A DNA stretch of 64,000 nucleotides from Bifidobacterium breve (GTDB lineage Bacteria; Actinomycetota; Actinomycetes; Nanopelagicales; Nanopelagicaceae), in contig CAMAPN010000003.1 in assembly GCA_945860275.1 (NCBI GenBank), positions 1 through 64,000 on the forward strand, given 5' to 3'. The notes beneath the pieces are model-generated. The model had not been told where the DNA came from, did no database searches, and saw only the letters and a list, made by a program, of their open reading frames with translations. Every line of letters starts with the position of its first letter. The stretch's first letter is position 1. This document shows positions 38,871-48,715 of the stretch, in pieces. Position numbers and translations under genes: made by a program.

Positions 38871-40366
38871 GTTCGTTGACGATTCTTGGCTTACTCCCAT
38901 TAATTGGAAGCCTCGCGCTTTTCTTACTACCAAAAGAGCGTGAGTTGCTCGCGAAGCAAGTTGCCCTCGGCATATCAACGGTCGTTGCTATCGCAGGGCT
39001 TTTGCTGGCAACGTCATTCGATCGTGGCCAAGTTGGTTTCCAATTCGTCGAGAAGTATTCATGGATTCCCGCGTTCGGTATTAATTACGGCCTTGGTGTT
39101 GATGGCATGGCGCTCTTACTTATTTTACTCGCGCTCATCCTTACGCCAATTGTCATTCTCGCTTGCTGGAATGAGGCAGAAGGTGGCCGTTGGAGCGTGA
39201 AGACATTCTTCGCCCTCTTGCTCATTCTTGAGACGATGATGGTGGGCGTTTTCGCTGCAACCGACATCTTCCTCTTCTATCTCTTCTTCGAAGCGATGCT
39301 CATTCCGGTTTATTTCTTAATTGGTGGATACGGTTCTGGCGAGCGCGCTGCAGCGGCAGTGAAGTTCCTGCTGTACTCGCTCTTTGGTGGCTTGCTGATG
39401 CTTGCATCAATAATCGGTCTGTACGTTGTCAGCGGTGATCAACTTGGGGCCTCAACCTTTGATGTCACTGAGCTCTCGAAACTCAGCCTCAATAATCAGA
39501 CTGAAATTTTGCTATTCCTTGGCTTCTTCATCGCGTTCGCTATCAAAGCGCCGCTCTGGCCATTTCATACCTGGCTCCCTGATGCAGCGAAAGCTGCTAC
39601 CCCAGGAACCTCTGTCCTTCTCCTTGGTGTGCTCGACAAGGTAGGCACCTACGGAATGATCCGCTTCTGTCTTACTCTCTTCCCAGACGCATCGAAGCAA
39701 CTTGGGCCAACGATCATCGTGCTCTCATTGATTTCGATCTTCTATGGCGCTTTCCTTGCGATTTGGCAGAGTAATGGCGATATCAAACGATTGATTTCCT
39801 ACACATCCATTTCGCACTTCGGTTTTATCACCCTAGGAATCTTTGCTTTCACCGCTCAAGGTCAATCCGGATCGATCCTTTATATGGTCAATCATGGGTT
39901 CTCGACTGCGGCGCTCTTCCTCATCGCTGGTTGGATGATTGCGCGTCGGAACTCCTCCAAAGTTCAAGATTTTGGTGGCTTGCAACGAGTCACACCACTT
40001 ATGGCGTGGTCGTTCTTCATCGCAGGCCTATCGAGTTTGGCCCTACCTGGGCTCTCCTCGTTTGTCAGTGAATTCTTAGTTCTTGTTGGGACATTCGTTC
40101 ACTATCCGGTGGCTGCAGTTATTGGAACGCTCGGCATCATTCTCGCTGCGCTATATATCTTGATTCCGGTGCAACGTGCTCTTCATGGCCCGACAACGCC
40201 AGGTAACGAGAATCTGAAAGATTTGAATGTGCGGGAGAAGATTGCGATAGCTCCGGTAATCGCGCTAATTATCTTCTTTGGTTTCTTTCCGCAGATTCTC
40301 TTGAATGTCATTAATCCTGGAGCGCAAGCCTCAGTTTCTGCTCTCAACATAGGAGGAGATAAGTGA
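38867..40366 (+). CDS. nuoM: NADH-quinone oxidoreductase subunit M
   Basis: 499 residues, about fourteen membrane helices, antiporter-like. Motifs include [18 protein letters not shown] near residue 134 with the proton-path glutamate, [19 protein letters not shown] and [13 protein letters not shown]. It overlaps nuoL and nuoN by four bases. Confidence 0.95.
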   Translation: MSSLTILGLLPLIGSLALFLLPKERELLAKQVALGISTVVAIAGLLLATSFDRGQVGFQFVEKYSWIPAFGINYGLGVDGMALLLILLALILTPIVILACWNEAEGGRWSVKTFFALLLILETMMVGVFAATDIFLFYLFFEAMLIPVYFLIGGYGSGERAAAAVKFLLYSLFGGLLMLASIIGLYVVSGDQLGASTFDVTELSKLSLNNQTEILLFLGFFIAFAIKAPLWPFHTWLPDAAKAATPGTSVLLLGVLDKVGTYGMIRFCLTLFPDASKQLGPTIIVLSLISIFYGAFLAIWQSNGDIKRLISYTSISHFGFITLGIFAFTAQGQSGSILYMVNHGFSTAALFLIAGWMIARRNSSKVQDFGGLQRVTPLMAWSFFIAGLSSLALPGLSSFVSEFLVLVGTFVHYPVAAVIGTLGIILAALYILIPVQRALHGPTTPGNENLKDLNVREKIAIAPVIALIIFFGFFPQILLNVINPGAQASVSALNIGGDK

Positions 40367-41883
40367 TAACCGCTCCGAAGATTGAATATGGGGCGCTCGC
40401 CCCAGTACTCATCGTTCTCGCTTGTGCCGTCCTTGCTGTCTTAGTTGAAGCGTTTGTATCTCGTCGCCAGCGATATGTCGTGCAAACTTCTCTGAGCTTT
40501 GCTGCAATCGCGCTAGGTTTCCTTGCAGTTCTACTCAATAAAGATGTTTCTGGTCGATTTGCTGAAGGAGCAGTTGCAGTCGATGGCGTAACGGTCATCC
40601 TGCAGGGCACAATCTTGATTTTTGCGCTCCTTGGATTGTTATTGATTGCCGAGCGTGGCTTCCAATCTTTCACCGCACAAGCCTCTGCGCTTCCTGGCTC
40701 TGCAGACGAGCAACGCGCGTTAGCGTCTGGTTTGCAACAGACTGAAGTCTTTCCATTAACGCTCTTTGCTGTAGGTGGAGCGTTACTCTTTCCTGCGGCA
40801 AACGATCTCATCACGCTCTTTGTCGCGTTAGAAGTTCTCTCGCTTCCACTTTATTTAATGGCAGGTTTGTCGCAACGTCGCCGCTTGCTCTCGCAAGAAG
40901 CAGGGTTGAAGTACTTCCTCCTTGGCGCTTTCTCATCTGCCTTCTTTCTCTTTGGCTCCGCATTCCTCTATGGCTATGCCGGCACCACCACATTCGAAGG
41001 AATTAAGAGCGTGATTCGAGCCTCGCCAGGAAATGACATGTACCTGATGGTGGGGCTATCAATGCTTACCGTTGGTTTACTCTTCAAAGTTTCCGCTGCT
41101 CCATTCCACTCATGGACTCCAGATGTCTATCAAGGAGCGCCAACGCCAATTACAGCATTTATGGCTGCGGTAACGAAGGTGGCTGCCTTCGGAGCTATCC
41201 TGCGGATCTTTTACTCAACCATTGGTGGCATGGTCTGGACATGGCGCCCAGTGTTCGTGGTCGTCTCGATTCTCACGATGGCTGTTGGAACAATCATCGC
41301 GATTGCCCAGAAGGATGTGAAGCGCGTCCTTGCCTACTCTGCGATTGCACACTCTGGATTCTTACTTACTGGAATTGTGGCCTTCAACAAATCTGGTCTA
41401 GATGCAACGTTGCTTTATCTTGCGACCTATGGCTTCACAACGCTTGGAACTTTCGCGGTAGTGACGCTTGTTCGTGATGCTGGCGGAGAGGTGACCGACC
41501 TCAATCGCTGGAGCGGCCTTGGAAAACGCTCTCCGTTAATTGCGGGAATCTTTACCCTTTTCTTGCTTGCACTCGCTGGTATCCCACTTACCTCAGGCTT
41601 TATTGGAAAGTTTGCGATTTTCTCAGCAGCCTACGAGAGCGGCAATATCTCAGTGGTAATTGCTGGCGTGCTTGCATCAGCAGTCGCCGCGTTCTTCTAC
41701 ATTCGAATTGTGGTCTTGATGTACTTCAACGATCCGCAAGAAGATGGCACATCGGTTGTCATTCCATCGCCAGTGACCGCGTTGACCATTGGTATTTGTG
41801 CGGTCGCTACCTTGGTACTTGGCATCTTCCCGCAGCCAGTGATCAATATGATCAACTCTCTGGCAACTTTCGTTGCTGGATAG
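40363..41883 (+). CDS. nuoN: NADH-quinone oxidoreductase subunit N
   Basis: 506 residues, antiporter-like. Motifs include LFVALEVLSLPLYLMAGL near residue 152, FHSWTPDVYQGAPTPITAFM near 247 and VLAYSAIAHSGFLLTG. This completes a full set of fourteen Nuo subunits in the standard order. A polyprenyl synthase gene begins nine bases later. Confidence 0.95.
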   Translation: MITAPKIEYGALAPVLIVLACAVLAVLVEAFVSRRQRYVVQTSLSFAAIALGFLAVLLNKDVSGRFAEGAVAVDGVTVILQGTILIFALLGLLLIAERGFQSFTAQASALPGSADEQRALASGLQQTEVFPLTLFAVGGALLFPAANDLITLFVALEVLSLPLYLMAGLSQRRRLLSQEAGLKYFLLGAFSSAFFLFGSAFLYGYAGTTTFEGIKSVIRASPGNDMYLMVGLSMLTVGLLFKVSAAPFHSWTPDVYQGAPTPITAFMAAVTKVAAFGAILRIFYSTIGGMVWTWRPVFVVVSILTMAVGTIIAIAQKDVKRVLAYSAIAHSGFLLTGIVAFNKSGLDATLLYLATYGFTTLGTFAVVTLVRDAGGEVTDLNRWSGLGKRSPLIAGIFTLFLLALAGIPLTSGFIGKFAIFSAAYESGNISVVIAGVLASAVAAFFYIRIVVLMYFNDPQEDGTSVVIPSPVTALTIGICAVATLVLGIFPQPVINMINSLATFVAG

Positions 41884-41892
41884 CGACTACTA

Positions 41893-42876
41893 GTGGTTAG
41901 CCTGCCATCGCTCTCACCAGAGGTTGAGCGCGAATTAAGTGCGCGTATGGATGCGGTGGAGCGCTTCTTATTCGATCATGCAGCGGGTGAATTTCCTTTT
42001 GCCACGGAAACATCGCGCCACCTGATCTCTGCAGGTGGAAAGCGCTTTCGTCCGATGCTCACGCTGCTTGCCTCAAATTATGGTGATCCGACCCGAGAAG
42101 AAATCATCAAAGCAGCTGTCGTAGTTGAACTTACCCATCTAGCAACGCTCTATCACGACGATGTGATGGATGAAGCGCCCCTGCGTCGCGGTGTAGAGAG
42201 TGCGAATAAGCGATGGGGAAATTCGGTTGCTATTCTCACCGGTGATTACCTCTTTGCAAAGTCTTCACTACTACTTGCTGATCTAGGTCCTGATGCTGTT
42301 CGTCATCAGGCAATGACTTTTGAGCGTCTAGTAGTTGGTCAGATTATGGAGACGCAAGGGCCGCAAGGTGGCATGGATCGCTTGGCGCATTACATCAAAG
42401 TGGTTACTGAGAAGACTGGTTCGCTCTTTGGCCTCTGTGCTCGGTATGGCGGGTATCTCTCCGGAGCGAAGCCTGAGATTGTGGAGACGTTAGTTCGATT
42501 TAGCGAAGAACTCGGCATCGCCTTCCAACTTGCTGATGATGTGATCGATATTGAAAGCTCATCGAATCAATCAGGTAAGACACCAGGAACTGATCTTCGA
42601 GAGGGCGTCCCAACGCTTGTTACTTTATTAGTGCAACAGATGGGGCTAGCAAGCGATACGCGATTACTTGAATTGTTATCGGGTCCAATCCTTGATGAGA
42701 GCGATGTCGAGTTCGCACTCCAAGCCCTTCGCGAGCATGAAGCGTTACACGAGGCAAAGCGAATCACAATGCAATATGCCGAAAGTGCGCGGAAGATGCT
42801 TTCGACGCTACCTCTTAATGGCACTACAGAGGGGCTGTTAGGCCTGTGTGATGCCCTGGTCTCCAGGTCTGCCTGA
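41893..42876 (+). CDS. Polyprenyl diphosphate synthase (menaquinone side chain)
   Basis: 327 residues of the trans-isoprenyl diphosphate synthase family. The first Asp-rich motif is YHDDVMDEAPLRRG near residue 92 and the second is LADDVIDIE near 215; GGKRFRPMLTLL precedes them. Residues before the first motif (HLATL) fit a long-chain product. Following nuoN by nine bases and near the men genes, it most likely makes the menaquinone side-chain precursor; chain length is not readable with certainty. The GTG start has no clear ribosome site. Its last 39 bases overlap the convergent rarD gene. Confidence 0.88.
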   Translation: MVSLPSLSPEVERELSARMDAVERFLFDHAAGEFPFATETSRHLISAGGKRFRPMLTLLASNYGDPTREEIIKAAVVVELTHLATLYHDDVMDEAPLRRGVESANKRWGNSVAILTGDYLFAKSSLLLADLGPDAVRHQAMTFERLVVGQIMETQGPQGGMDRLAHYIKVVTEKTGSLFGLCARYGGYLSGAKPEIVETLVRFSEELGIAFQLADDVIDIESSSNQSGKTPGTDLREGVPTLVTLLVQQMGLASDTRLLELLSGPILDESDVEFALQALREHEALHEAKRITMQYAESARKMLSTLPLNGTTEGLLGLCDALVSRSA

Positions 42877-43734
42877 TCGCACCATATCGGTGGCCAGGAC
42901 GCTCAACGCTAGCCAAATCGTAAGAAAACCAATCCACCGTGAGCCAGACATCTGCTCATGATTGATGAAGACTCCCACAAGGAACATAACAGTTGGCGTG
43001 ATGTACTGCATCAATCCCAAAGTCGTAAGTGGCAGACGGACTGCTGCGTTATTAAAAGCGAGCAGCGGTAATACAGTTGCAAATCCTGCAGTTGCCAGCC
43101 CAAGTGAGATCCATAAGCCGTTACCAAATTGCGCATCGCCTTGTATTTCAAGACGTGTTAAATAAAAGATGGTGGGAAGTGAGGCAAAAATTGTTTCGAT
43201 AGCAAGACCGATTAACGGATCAACTTTCAATTTCTTTTTGATAACGCTGTAGAGACCCCAGGTACATGCAAGGCCAAGTGCAATAAGTGGCAACTGGCCA
43301 TAGTCGTAGGTGAGCGCGATGACTCCAATAGTTGCGATTGCAACAGCAAGCCATTGAAGTTTTCGCATCTTCTCCCGAAGGATGATGACGCCGAACGCAA
43401 CATTCATCAAAGGGGTTATGTAGTACCCCAGAGAAGATTCGACAATTCGATCGACCGTCACAGACCAGATATAAATCGCCCAGTTACCAGAGACCAATCC
43501 TGCGGTAAGTGCAAGCAACAAGAACATTCGTGGGTTGCGGAGAATTCGTAGTGCTTCTTTGAGTTCATGTCGGAATGCAAGTGCTGCCCAACAGACGACA
43601 AGTGACCAGATGGCGCGGTGCGAGATGATCTCGAAGGCGCTGGCTTGGCGCATCCAGCCCCAATAGATTGGTAGCGCTCCCCAGATGATGTATGCGAACA
43701 AGCCATAGAGCAACCCACTCTGTTGTTTGTTCAC
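42838..43734 (-). CDS. rarD: RarD/EamA-family permease
   Basis: 298 residues with about ten membrane helices in two EamA repeats. The opening GLLYGLFAYIIWGALPIYWG and ISHRAIWS are typical of RarD, a transporter of unknown substrate annotated as chloramphenicol-sensitivity protein. The GTG start lies 15 bases after yajQ on the same strand, so the pair is probably an operon. Confidence 0.88.
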   Translation of the reverse strand: MNKQQSGLLYGLFAYIIWGALPIYWGWMRQASAFEIISHRAIWSLVVCWAALAFRHELKEALRILRNPRMFLLLALTAGLVSGNWAIYIWSVTVDRIVESSLGYYITPLMNVAFGVIILREKMRKLQWLAVAIATIGVIALTYDYGQLPLIALGLACTWGLYSVIKKKLKVDPLIGLAIETIFASLPTIFYLTRLEIQGDAQFGNGLWISLGLATAGFATVLPLLAFNNAAVRLPLTTLGLMQYITPTVMFLVGVFINHEQMSGSRWIGFLTIWLALSVLATDMVRSGRPGDQGITQA

Positions 43735-43749
43735 AAGGGCAACCTTCGG

Positions 43750-44241
43750 TTATCGGTAGTTGGTGAATTGCGGGGCGAAGTCCCAGGTCTCTGCTTTGAC
43801 CAGCGCAATTGCATCCTGCAAGTCATCGCGGCTCTTTGAGGAGACGCGCAGCTCTTCTCCTTGGATTTGGGTCTTCAGAGATTTTGGACCGCTATCGCGG
43901 AGGAATTTAGCGAGCTTCTTGGCATTCTCTGTTGAGATGCCCTCTTTGATTTTGACATTGATCTTAAATAATTTACCTGATGCTTGTGGCTCACTAGCAT
44001 CAAGATGCTTTAGCGAGACGCCACGCTTTACACATTTCTCTTTAAATACATCAAGAGCGGCTTTTGCGCGCTCTTCGCTGCCTGATTCGATAGCCACAAT
44101 ATCGGGCCCGCTCATCGCGATCTTGGTCTCGGTGCCGCGAAAATCGAAGCGGGTACCTAACTCGCGGTCTGCTTGATTGAACGCGTTATCAAGCTCCATT
44201 CGGTCTACCTTTGAAACAATGTCAAAACTTGAATCAGCCAT
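43750..44241 (-). CDS. yajQ: YajQ-family nucleotide-binding protein
   Basis: 163 residues. The start [20 protein letters not shown] and the segment [10 protein letters not shown] are diagnostic. YajQ proteins bind nucleotides; a Xanthomonas member binds cyclic di-GMP and modulates transcription, but that role is not proven for this group. ATG 44241 follows GGAGGAAGAG, so the frame's earlier start at 44253 is rejected. A TAGAAT (plus-strand 44262-44267) could be its -10 box. It is divergent from kynU. Confidence 0.92.
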   Translation of the reverse strand: MADSSFDIVSKVDRMELDNAFNQADRELGTRFDFRGTETKIAMSGPDIVAIESGSEERAKAALDVFKEKCVKRGVSLKHLDASEPQASGKLFKINVKIKEGISTENAKKLAKFLRDSGPKSLKTQIQGEELRVSSKSRDDLQDAIALVKAETWDFAPQFTNYR

Positions 44242-44267
44242 CTCTTCCTCCAATAAAGCGAATTCTA

Positions 44268-44273
44268 TAGGGT
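44268..44273 (+). promoter_or_regulatory. -10 hexamer of kynU, leaderless type
   Basis: TAGGGT, six bases (CAGGAT), then ATG 44280. It is next to the candidate -10 box of yajQ on the other strand, so the two promoters are back to back. Confidence 0.55.
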
Positions 44274-44279
44274 CAGGAT

Positions 44280-45551
44280 ATGGCCTTTACCCGCGACGAT
44301 GCGCTCGCACTCGATGCTCAAGATGGCCTTGCTCACTACAAATCGCAATTTCTCGTCACAGATCCCAGCATGTGCTATCTCGACGGAAATTCGCTTGGGA
44401 GAATTCCTAAGGCAACAATCGAGAGAATCAACGCATTCATGGTCGACGAGTGGGGAGCGAAAGTCGTTGATGGTTGGGCAGATTGGATTGATGAAGCAGC
44501 CCGCACCGGTGACTTGATTGGTAAGAGCGCGCTAGGTGCCGCTTCTGGTCAAACACTCGCCTGTGATACAACCTCGGTGAATTTCTATCAACTCTGCAGC
44601 GCAGCGCTAAAAGCTCGACCTGGACGAAAGAAAATTATTACCGATCTAGCAAATTTTCCGACCGACAGATATATCTTGCAAGGCTTAGCGAGAGATCATG
44701 GTTGTGAATTGATCATGATTGATAATGAATCTAGCGAAATAGCAGAGCATGAGCGAATCACTCCGGACGTTCTTGCGCAATACCTTGATGACAATGTGGC
44801 TTTAGTGTCGTTGCAAGTAATTCAATATCGTTCAGGCGCTCGCTCAGATATTAAGGCGCTTACGGATTTGGTCCGCGCGCACGGTGCGCTAATGGTTTGG
44901 GACGCATCACATGCTATCGGTGCGATTGAGTTGGATTTCGATAAGAATGGCGTGGACCTAGCAGTTGGTTGTACCTATAAATATGGCAACTCAGGCCCCG
45001 GCGCACCCGCCTGGCTTTATGTACGCAGTGAGCGACAACGCGAATTCAGCGTTCCAATTCAAGGCTGGTTTGCGCAGCGAGATCAATTTGAGATGGGGCC
45101 GTACTTTGAGCGGAGCGAGGATATGCGCGGCTTTCAAATTGCCAGTCCATCAATCATCGGCTTGCGCGCAATCAACTGCGGTTTCGAGATGATTGGTCAG
45201 GCAGGTATCGCCGCCATCGAAACGAAGGCGCGAATGGGAACATCGATGATGATTGAACTATTTGATCAATGGTTGGTAGCCCTAGGTTTTGAAATGAATA
45301 CGCCAAGAAACCCGATTGAGCGCGGTGGGCACATTTCGCTCAGACACGAAGAAGCAAAGCGAATCAGCGCAGCGCTGCGCACCTATCAGAAGGTCATTCC
45401 CGACTATCGAGCGCCAAACCAGATCCGGGTTGCAATCTCACCGCTAGCAACTTCTTATGTAGAGGTCTTTGACGGCTTTGAACGGATTCGAAAGAGCGTG
45501 GCAGGTAAGGAGTATTTAAAGATCAATCCAGGTGCAGGAAGGGTTACATAA
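44280..45551 (+). CDS. kynU: Kynureninase
   Basis: 423 residues, a PLP enzyme of fold type I. The cofactor lysine lies in [19 protein letters not shown] near residue 233; [11 protein letters not shown] near residue 36 and [14 protein letters not shown] with the PLP aspartate are also typical. It cleaves kynurenine to anthranilate and alanine, or 3-hydroxykynurenine in NAD synthesis from tryptophan. No other kynurenine-pathway gene lies in the window, so the pathway is either scattered or the enzyme scavenges kynurenine. Confidence 0.92.
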   Translation: MAFTRDDALALDAQDGLAHYKSQFLVTDPSMCYLDGNSLGRIPKATIERINAFMVDEWGAKVVDGWADWIDEAARTGDLIGKSALGAASGQTLACDTTSVNFYQLCSAALKARPGRKKIITDLANFPTDRYILQGLARDHGCELIMIDNESSEIAEHERITPDVLAQYLDDNVALVSLQVIQYRSGARSDIKALTDLVRAHGALMVWDASHAIGAIELDFDKNGVDLAVGCTYKYGNSGPGAPAWLYVRSERQREFSVPIQGWFAQRDQFEMGPYFERSEDMRGFQIASPSIIGLRAINCGFEMIGQAGIAAIETKARMGTSMMIELFDQWLVALGFEMNTPRNPIERGGHISLRHEEAKRISAALRTYQKVIPDYRAPNQIRVAISPLATSYVEVFDGFERIRKSVAGKEYLKINPGAGRVT

Positions 45552-45628
45552 TCTTTTTTTAGGCATCACTAATTCTGCTGGCGTGTCACTACTTAGCTCA
45601 TCGAGAAATTCTTGCCAGAATATGAGTT

Positions 45629-45657
45629 GGCCCCTGGAAGTATCAGTTCCAGGGGCC
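45629..45657 (+). terminator. Eleven-base-pair hairpin after kynU
   Basis: GGCCCCTGGAA and TTCCAGGGGCC pair perfectly around a seven-base loop; flanking GAGTT and AACTC could extend the stem past a two-base bulge. It lies 78 bases after the kynU stop. There is no U-run, so it is either a U-less terminator or part of a structured RNA. Confidence 0.5.
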
Positions 45658-45820
45658 TTAACTCTTCGCCGGCGCGCATCTCCTTCGGCATTCACCACGC
45701 GATGTGAGCTGATCCTTACATCACACCTGCGGTGCAACTAGTTTCCTAGCTACGCACAATGGGCGCCTTCTACGGCTCGAACCTTACGTGTACCAACTCC
45801 GCGATGATCAGTTGCGTTTT

Positions 45821-45842
45821 ACATAAATATTGCTATTTATGT
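45821..45842. repeat. Perfect inverted repeat, candidate operator
   Basis: ACATAAATA and TATTTATGT are exact reverse complements around TTGC. The AT-rich, 22-base dyad has the size of a dimeric repressor site. It is about 250 bases before the AceE-like gene. Confidence 0.45.
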
Positions 45843-46088
45843 AGTTGTTATCCGATCCGACACTTCATCGATTTCCTTTTGTCTACTCTCGGTGAAGTTA
45901 GTCAATTTCTACTCTTGTGCAGAAAGGGGCGCAAGGGGGATTGGCTCACTTTTTTCTGAAGGTTTACTTGAGGTTTCCAGTTGGATCTGGCCCGTTTTTC
46001 CAGCCAGCTAGCCGTGTTTGAGCTCACAGGGCCATATTTCTCACCTTTGTGAAGTGGCGATATACCCTTAGGAAACTAGGAGGTAGCC

Positions 46089-48503
46089 ATGAGCCACGCG
46101 CACGGAATTACTAGTGAGCACGAATCAGTTGTGAAGTTGCCGCTTGATGAACGAAAAACCTTAGAGCGAATCCAAGATCGAGTCCTCTGGTTATCAACCC
46201 GCATGATTGATCACGCTAATCGTGAGCGCGAAAATGTAGATGGCTTAAAAGTTGGCGGACACCAAGCCTCGAGCGCCTCGATGGTTTCTTTAATGACTGC
46301 GCTTTATTTCAATTATCTTGATGGTGAAGATCGAGTCAGCGTGAAGCCACATGCATCACCGGTCTTCCACTCAATTCAATACTTGTTAGGGAACCTAGAT
46401 AAGAAATATCTGACACAACTTCGCACAGCTGGTGGGTTGCAAAGTTACCCCTCACGCACCAAAGATCCTGACACCGTAGATTTCTCAACTGGTTCTGTGG
46501 GGTTGGGTGCCGTCGCACCGCTATTCGCTGCGACCACGCGTCGTTATATCGACGCGCATTTTGGCGCGCGACCGCACTCTCGATTTATCGCAATCATCGG
46601 TGATGCCGAGCTAGATGAAGGCAATATTTGGGAGGCGCTGGCTGATCCGGCAACAGATGGTCTTGGCAACGTAATGTGGATTGTCGATTTTAATCGCCAA
46701 TCACTTGACCGTGTTATTCCAGGAATTCGAATCGCGCAATGGCGCGCACAATTTGAAGCAGCCGGCTGGCATGTTCGAGAGATTAAGTATGGCTCGCGTC
46801 TTGAAGAGACATTTGCGCAAAGCGGGAGCGAGCCTTTTAAGCAATGGTTTGATGATATTCCTAACGAGCAATATCAATCGCTTTTCGGACTCATTCCGGC
46901 AGAGGCAAGAGCGCGATTCCTCGAAGGTGCACCGCAGGGCGCAGCTGAATTTCTCGCTAACTTTGATGATGAAGAGTTATTTGAAATCCTTACCGACCTA
47001 GGTGGGCACAACGTCGATTCTCTGTTAAATGCATTTGCAGAATGCGATGGCGTAACCGATCGACCAAGCGTTGTCTTTGCTTACACCATCAAGGGTTGGC
47101 ACCTACCAATTGCAGGTGATCCTAGAAATCACTCTGCTCAAATTTCAGAGACACAGATTGCTGATTTACGAGCAAAGGTCGGTCTCACTACTGAGAATGA
47201 ATGGGAGCGATTCGAACCAGGAAGTGTGGAGGATGCGCTCTGTCAGGCACGTCGGGTTGCCCTGACTCGACCTGAGCCTGCAATCGAAGAGAAAATTTCG
47301 ATTCCGATTACTACTGGAATAAAGGGAAGTGGGAAATCCTCCACCCAAGAGATTTTCGGCAGAGTACTTAGTGAAATTAGTCGCGACGAAAAGATTCGTC
47401 CGTATTTGGTGACCACAGCCCCTGATGTGGCAACCTCCACCAACCTCGGAGGATTTATCAATCGAACGGGGGTCTTTCACCCGGAACAACTGCGCCGCTG
47501 GAACGAAGATCCAATCTTGAAGTGGGCTGAAGGGCCAACCGGACAACATATCGAGCTAGGCATTAGCGAGATGAATCTGTTTAGCCTCCTTGGACAGCTA
47601 GGTATCTCTAAAGATCTTCATGACCAATCGCTGATTCCGATCGGCACTGTGTACGACCCATTCGTTTTGCGCGGCCTTGATGCGTTTATCTATAGCGTCT
47701 ACTCGGGGGCAAAGTTCATCGTCACTGGTACGCCATCGGGAATCACACTGGCGCCAGAAGGTGGTGCGCATCAATCCACCATCACGCCGTCGGTTGGAAT
47801 TGAACTTCCTGGCGTGGTTCTTATTGAACCAGCGTATGGCCAAGCGCTCGATTGGCTCTTCTGTGATGCGCTCGCGCACGTTGCAGGAAGTAAAATTGAC
47901 ACCACGCCAGATCTGCGACCAAATGAATTGGCATTCTATTTCCGTCTTACTACGCGTTCGATTGACCAGAGTCCTTTTGCAAACGCACGCGAACGCCTCG
48001 GCGAAGCAACGCTTCGTTCACAAGTTCTTGCAGGCGCCTATCGTTTAGTAGATGGCAGGCAAGCGTTAGCAAAGAGCGATGATTTCAATGCGCCAACTGT
48101 CCATCTCGTTGGTTGCGGAGCGGTTATGCCAGAAGTTCTCGAAGCGGCAGCAGAACTTGCAACTGAAGGAGTGATTGCACACGTTATTGATGTCACCTCG
48201 CCGGGACGACTTTATGGAAGTTGGCAGCGCACGTTGAAACAGGGAATTCGAACGGCAAACACTCCATCCTTCCCTGGTGCGATGCGTCCAATCTTCTCTG
48301 AGCGCGCGCCAATTGTTTCAATTCACGATAGCTCTTCACACGCGCTTGCTTGGTTGGGCTCTGCACTTGGCGCGCCTCAAGTTGCGATGGGCGTGGATAG
48401 CTTTGGCCAATCCGGAAACATTCCAGATCTTTACAAGATTCATGATCTTGATTCCGGGTCAATCGTCAATGGAGCGCTCGCAGCGCTCAGCCTGAATAGT
48501 TGA
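46089..48503 (+). CDS. AceE-like 2-oxo acid dehydrogenase E1 / transketolase-family enzyme, short form
   Basis: 804 residues, thiamine-diphosphate dependent and similar overall to homodimeric pyruvate dehydrogenase E1, but about 100 residues shorter than usual AceE. The cofactor motif starts at GDAELDEGNIWEAL near residue 175 and ends in IVDFNRQSLD; GGHQASSASM and AYTIKGWHLP are family-like, as is ELGISEMNLFSLLGQLG. The third position of the usual GDG motif is Ala. No E2 or E3 gene is nearby. A ribosome site AGGAGG precedes the ATG. It could be pyruvate dehydrogenase E1 or an enzyme for another 2-oxo acid. Confidence 0.75.
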   Translation: MSHAHGITSEHESVVKLPLDERKTLERIQDRVLWLSTRMIDHANRERENVDGLKVGGHQASSASMVSLMTALYFNYLDGEDRVSVKPHASPVFHSIQYLLGNLDKKYLTQLRTAGGLQSYPSRTKDPDTVDFSTGSVGLGAVAPLFAATTRRYIDAHFGARPHSRFIAIIGDAELDEGNIWEALADPATDGLGNVMWIVDFNRQSLDRVIPGIRIAQWRAQFEAAGWHVREIKYGSRLEETFAQSGSEPFKQWFDDIPNEQYQSLFGLIPAEARARFLEGAPQGAAEFLANFDDEELFEILTDLGGHNVDSLLNAFAECDGVTDRPSVVFAYTIKGWHLPIAGDPRNHSAQISETQIADLRAKVGLTTENEWERFEPGSVEDALCQARRVALTRPEPAIEEKISIPITTGIKGSGKSSTQEIFGRVLSEISRDEKIRPYLVTTAPDVATSTNLGGFINRTGVFHPEQLRRWNEDPILKWAEGPTGQHIELGISEMNLFSLLGQLGISKDLHDQSLIPIGTVYDPFVLRGLDAFIYSVYSGAKFIVTGTPSGITLAPEGGAHQSTITPSVGIELPGVVLIEPAYGQALDWLFCDALAHVAGSKIDTTPDLRPNELAFYFRLTTRSIDQSPFANARERLGEATLRSQVLAGAYRLVDGRQALAKSDDFNAPTVHLVGCGAVMPEVLEAAAELATEGVIAHVIDVTSPGRLYGSWQRTLKQGIRTANTPSFPGAMRPIFSERAPIVSIHDSSSHALAWLGSALGAPQVAMGVDSFGQSGNIPDLYKIHDLDSGSIVNGALAALSLNS

Positions 48504-48550
48504 AAAGCCCAGCTTTTTCTGGGAATTACTGAGGCTTACTCAATCCGGGG

Positions 48551-48556
48551 TATAGT
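48551..48556 (+). promoter_or_regulatory. -10 hexamer of tRNA-Tyr
   Basis: TATAGT lies 20 bases before the tRNA, leaving a short 5' leader for RNase P. The -35 region is weak (TACTGA at 18-base spacing). Confidence 0.5.
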
Positions 48557-48576
48557 TTCGCTACTCAATAGCCAAT

Positions 48577-48661
48577 GGCGGGTTGCCCGAGCGGCCAATG
48601 GGAGCGGACTGTAAATCCGCCGGCTCTGCCTTCAGAGGTTCAAATCCTCTACCCGCCACCA
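48577..48661 (+). tRNA. tRNA-Tyr (GTA)
   Basis: Class II tRNA with a seven-base acceptor stem GGCGGGT/ACCCGCC, anticodon GTA at 48611-48613 in CTGTAAA, a long variable arm (CGGCTCTGCCTTC region) and a T-arm with GTTCAAATC. Discriminator A at 48658 followed by an encoded CCA. Confidence 0.95.
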
Positions 48662-48662
48662 T

Positions 48663-48671
48663 TGCTATGAT
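48663..48671 (+). promoter_or_regulatory. Extended -10 promoter of the lipoprotein gene
   Basis: TGCTATGAT is an extended -10 element (TG, one base, TATGAT) starting two bases after the tRNA-Tyr CCA. It would start transcription about 40 bases before ATG 48716. No good -35 is seen, as expected for this class. Confidence 0.5.
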
Positions 48672-48715
48672 GGAAGTTGAGCTAGTACAGAAAACCGTTA
48701 GAGAAAAGGTCTCGC

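Larger units (their letters stand above)
45552..46088. other. 537-base non-coding region with hairpin and inverted repeat
   Basis: The largest gene-free stretch of the window. It holds a strong hairpin at 45629-45657, a nine-base perfect inverted repeat at 45821-45842, an A/T-rich middle, and at the end AGGAGG before ATG 46089. GATATACC about 25 bases before that ATG may be the -10 region. Small frames on both strands lack ribosome sites and resemble nothing known. It could hold a small RNA or a long regulated leader. Confidence 0.5.

Noticed and set aside
45532..45741. Short frames on both strands across the hairpin after kynU
   Set aside because: They span the perfect inverted repeat, overlap each other, and have no ribosome or leaderless signal.
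48504..48532. CCCAG/CTGGG hairpin after the AceE-like gene
   Set aside because: Only five base pairs with no U-run following; not convincing as a terminator.
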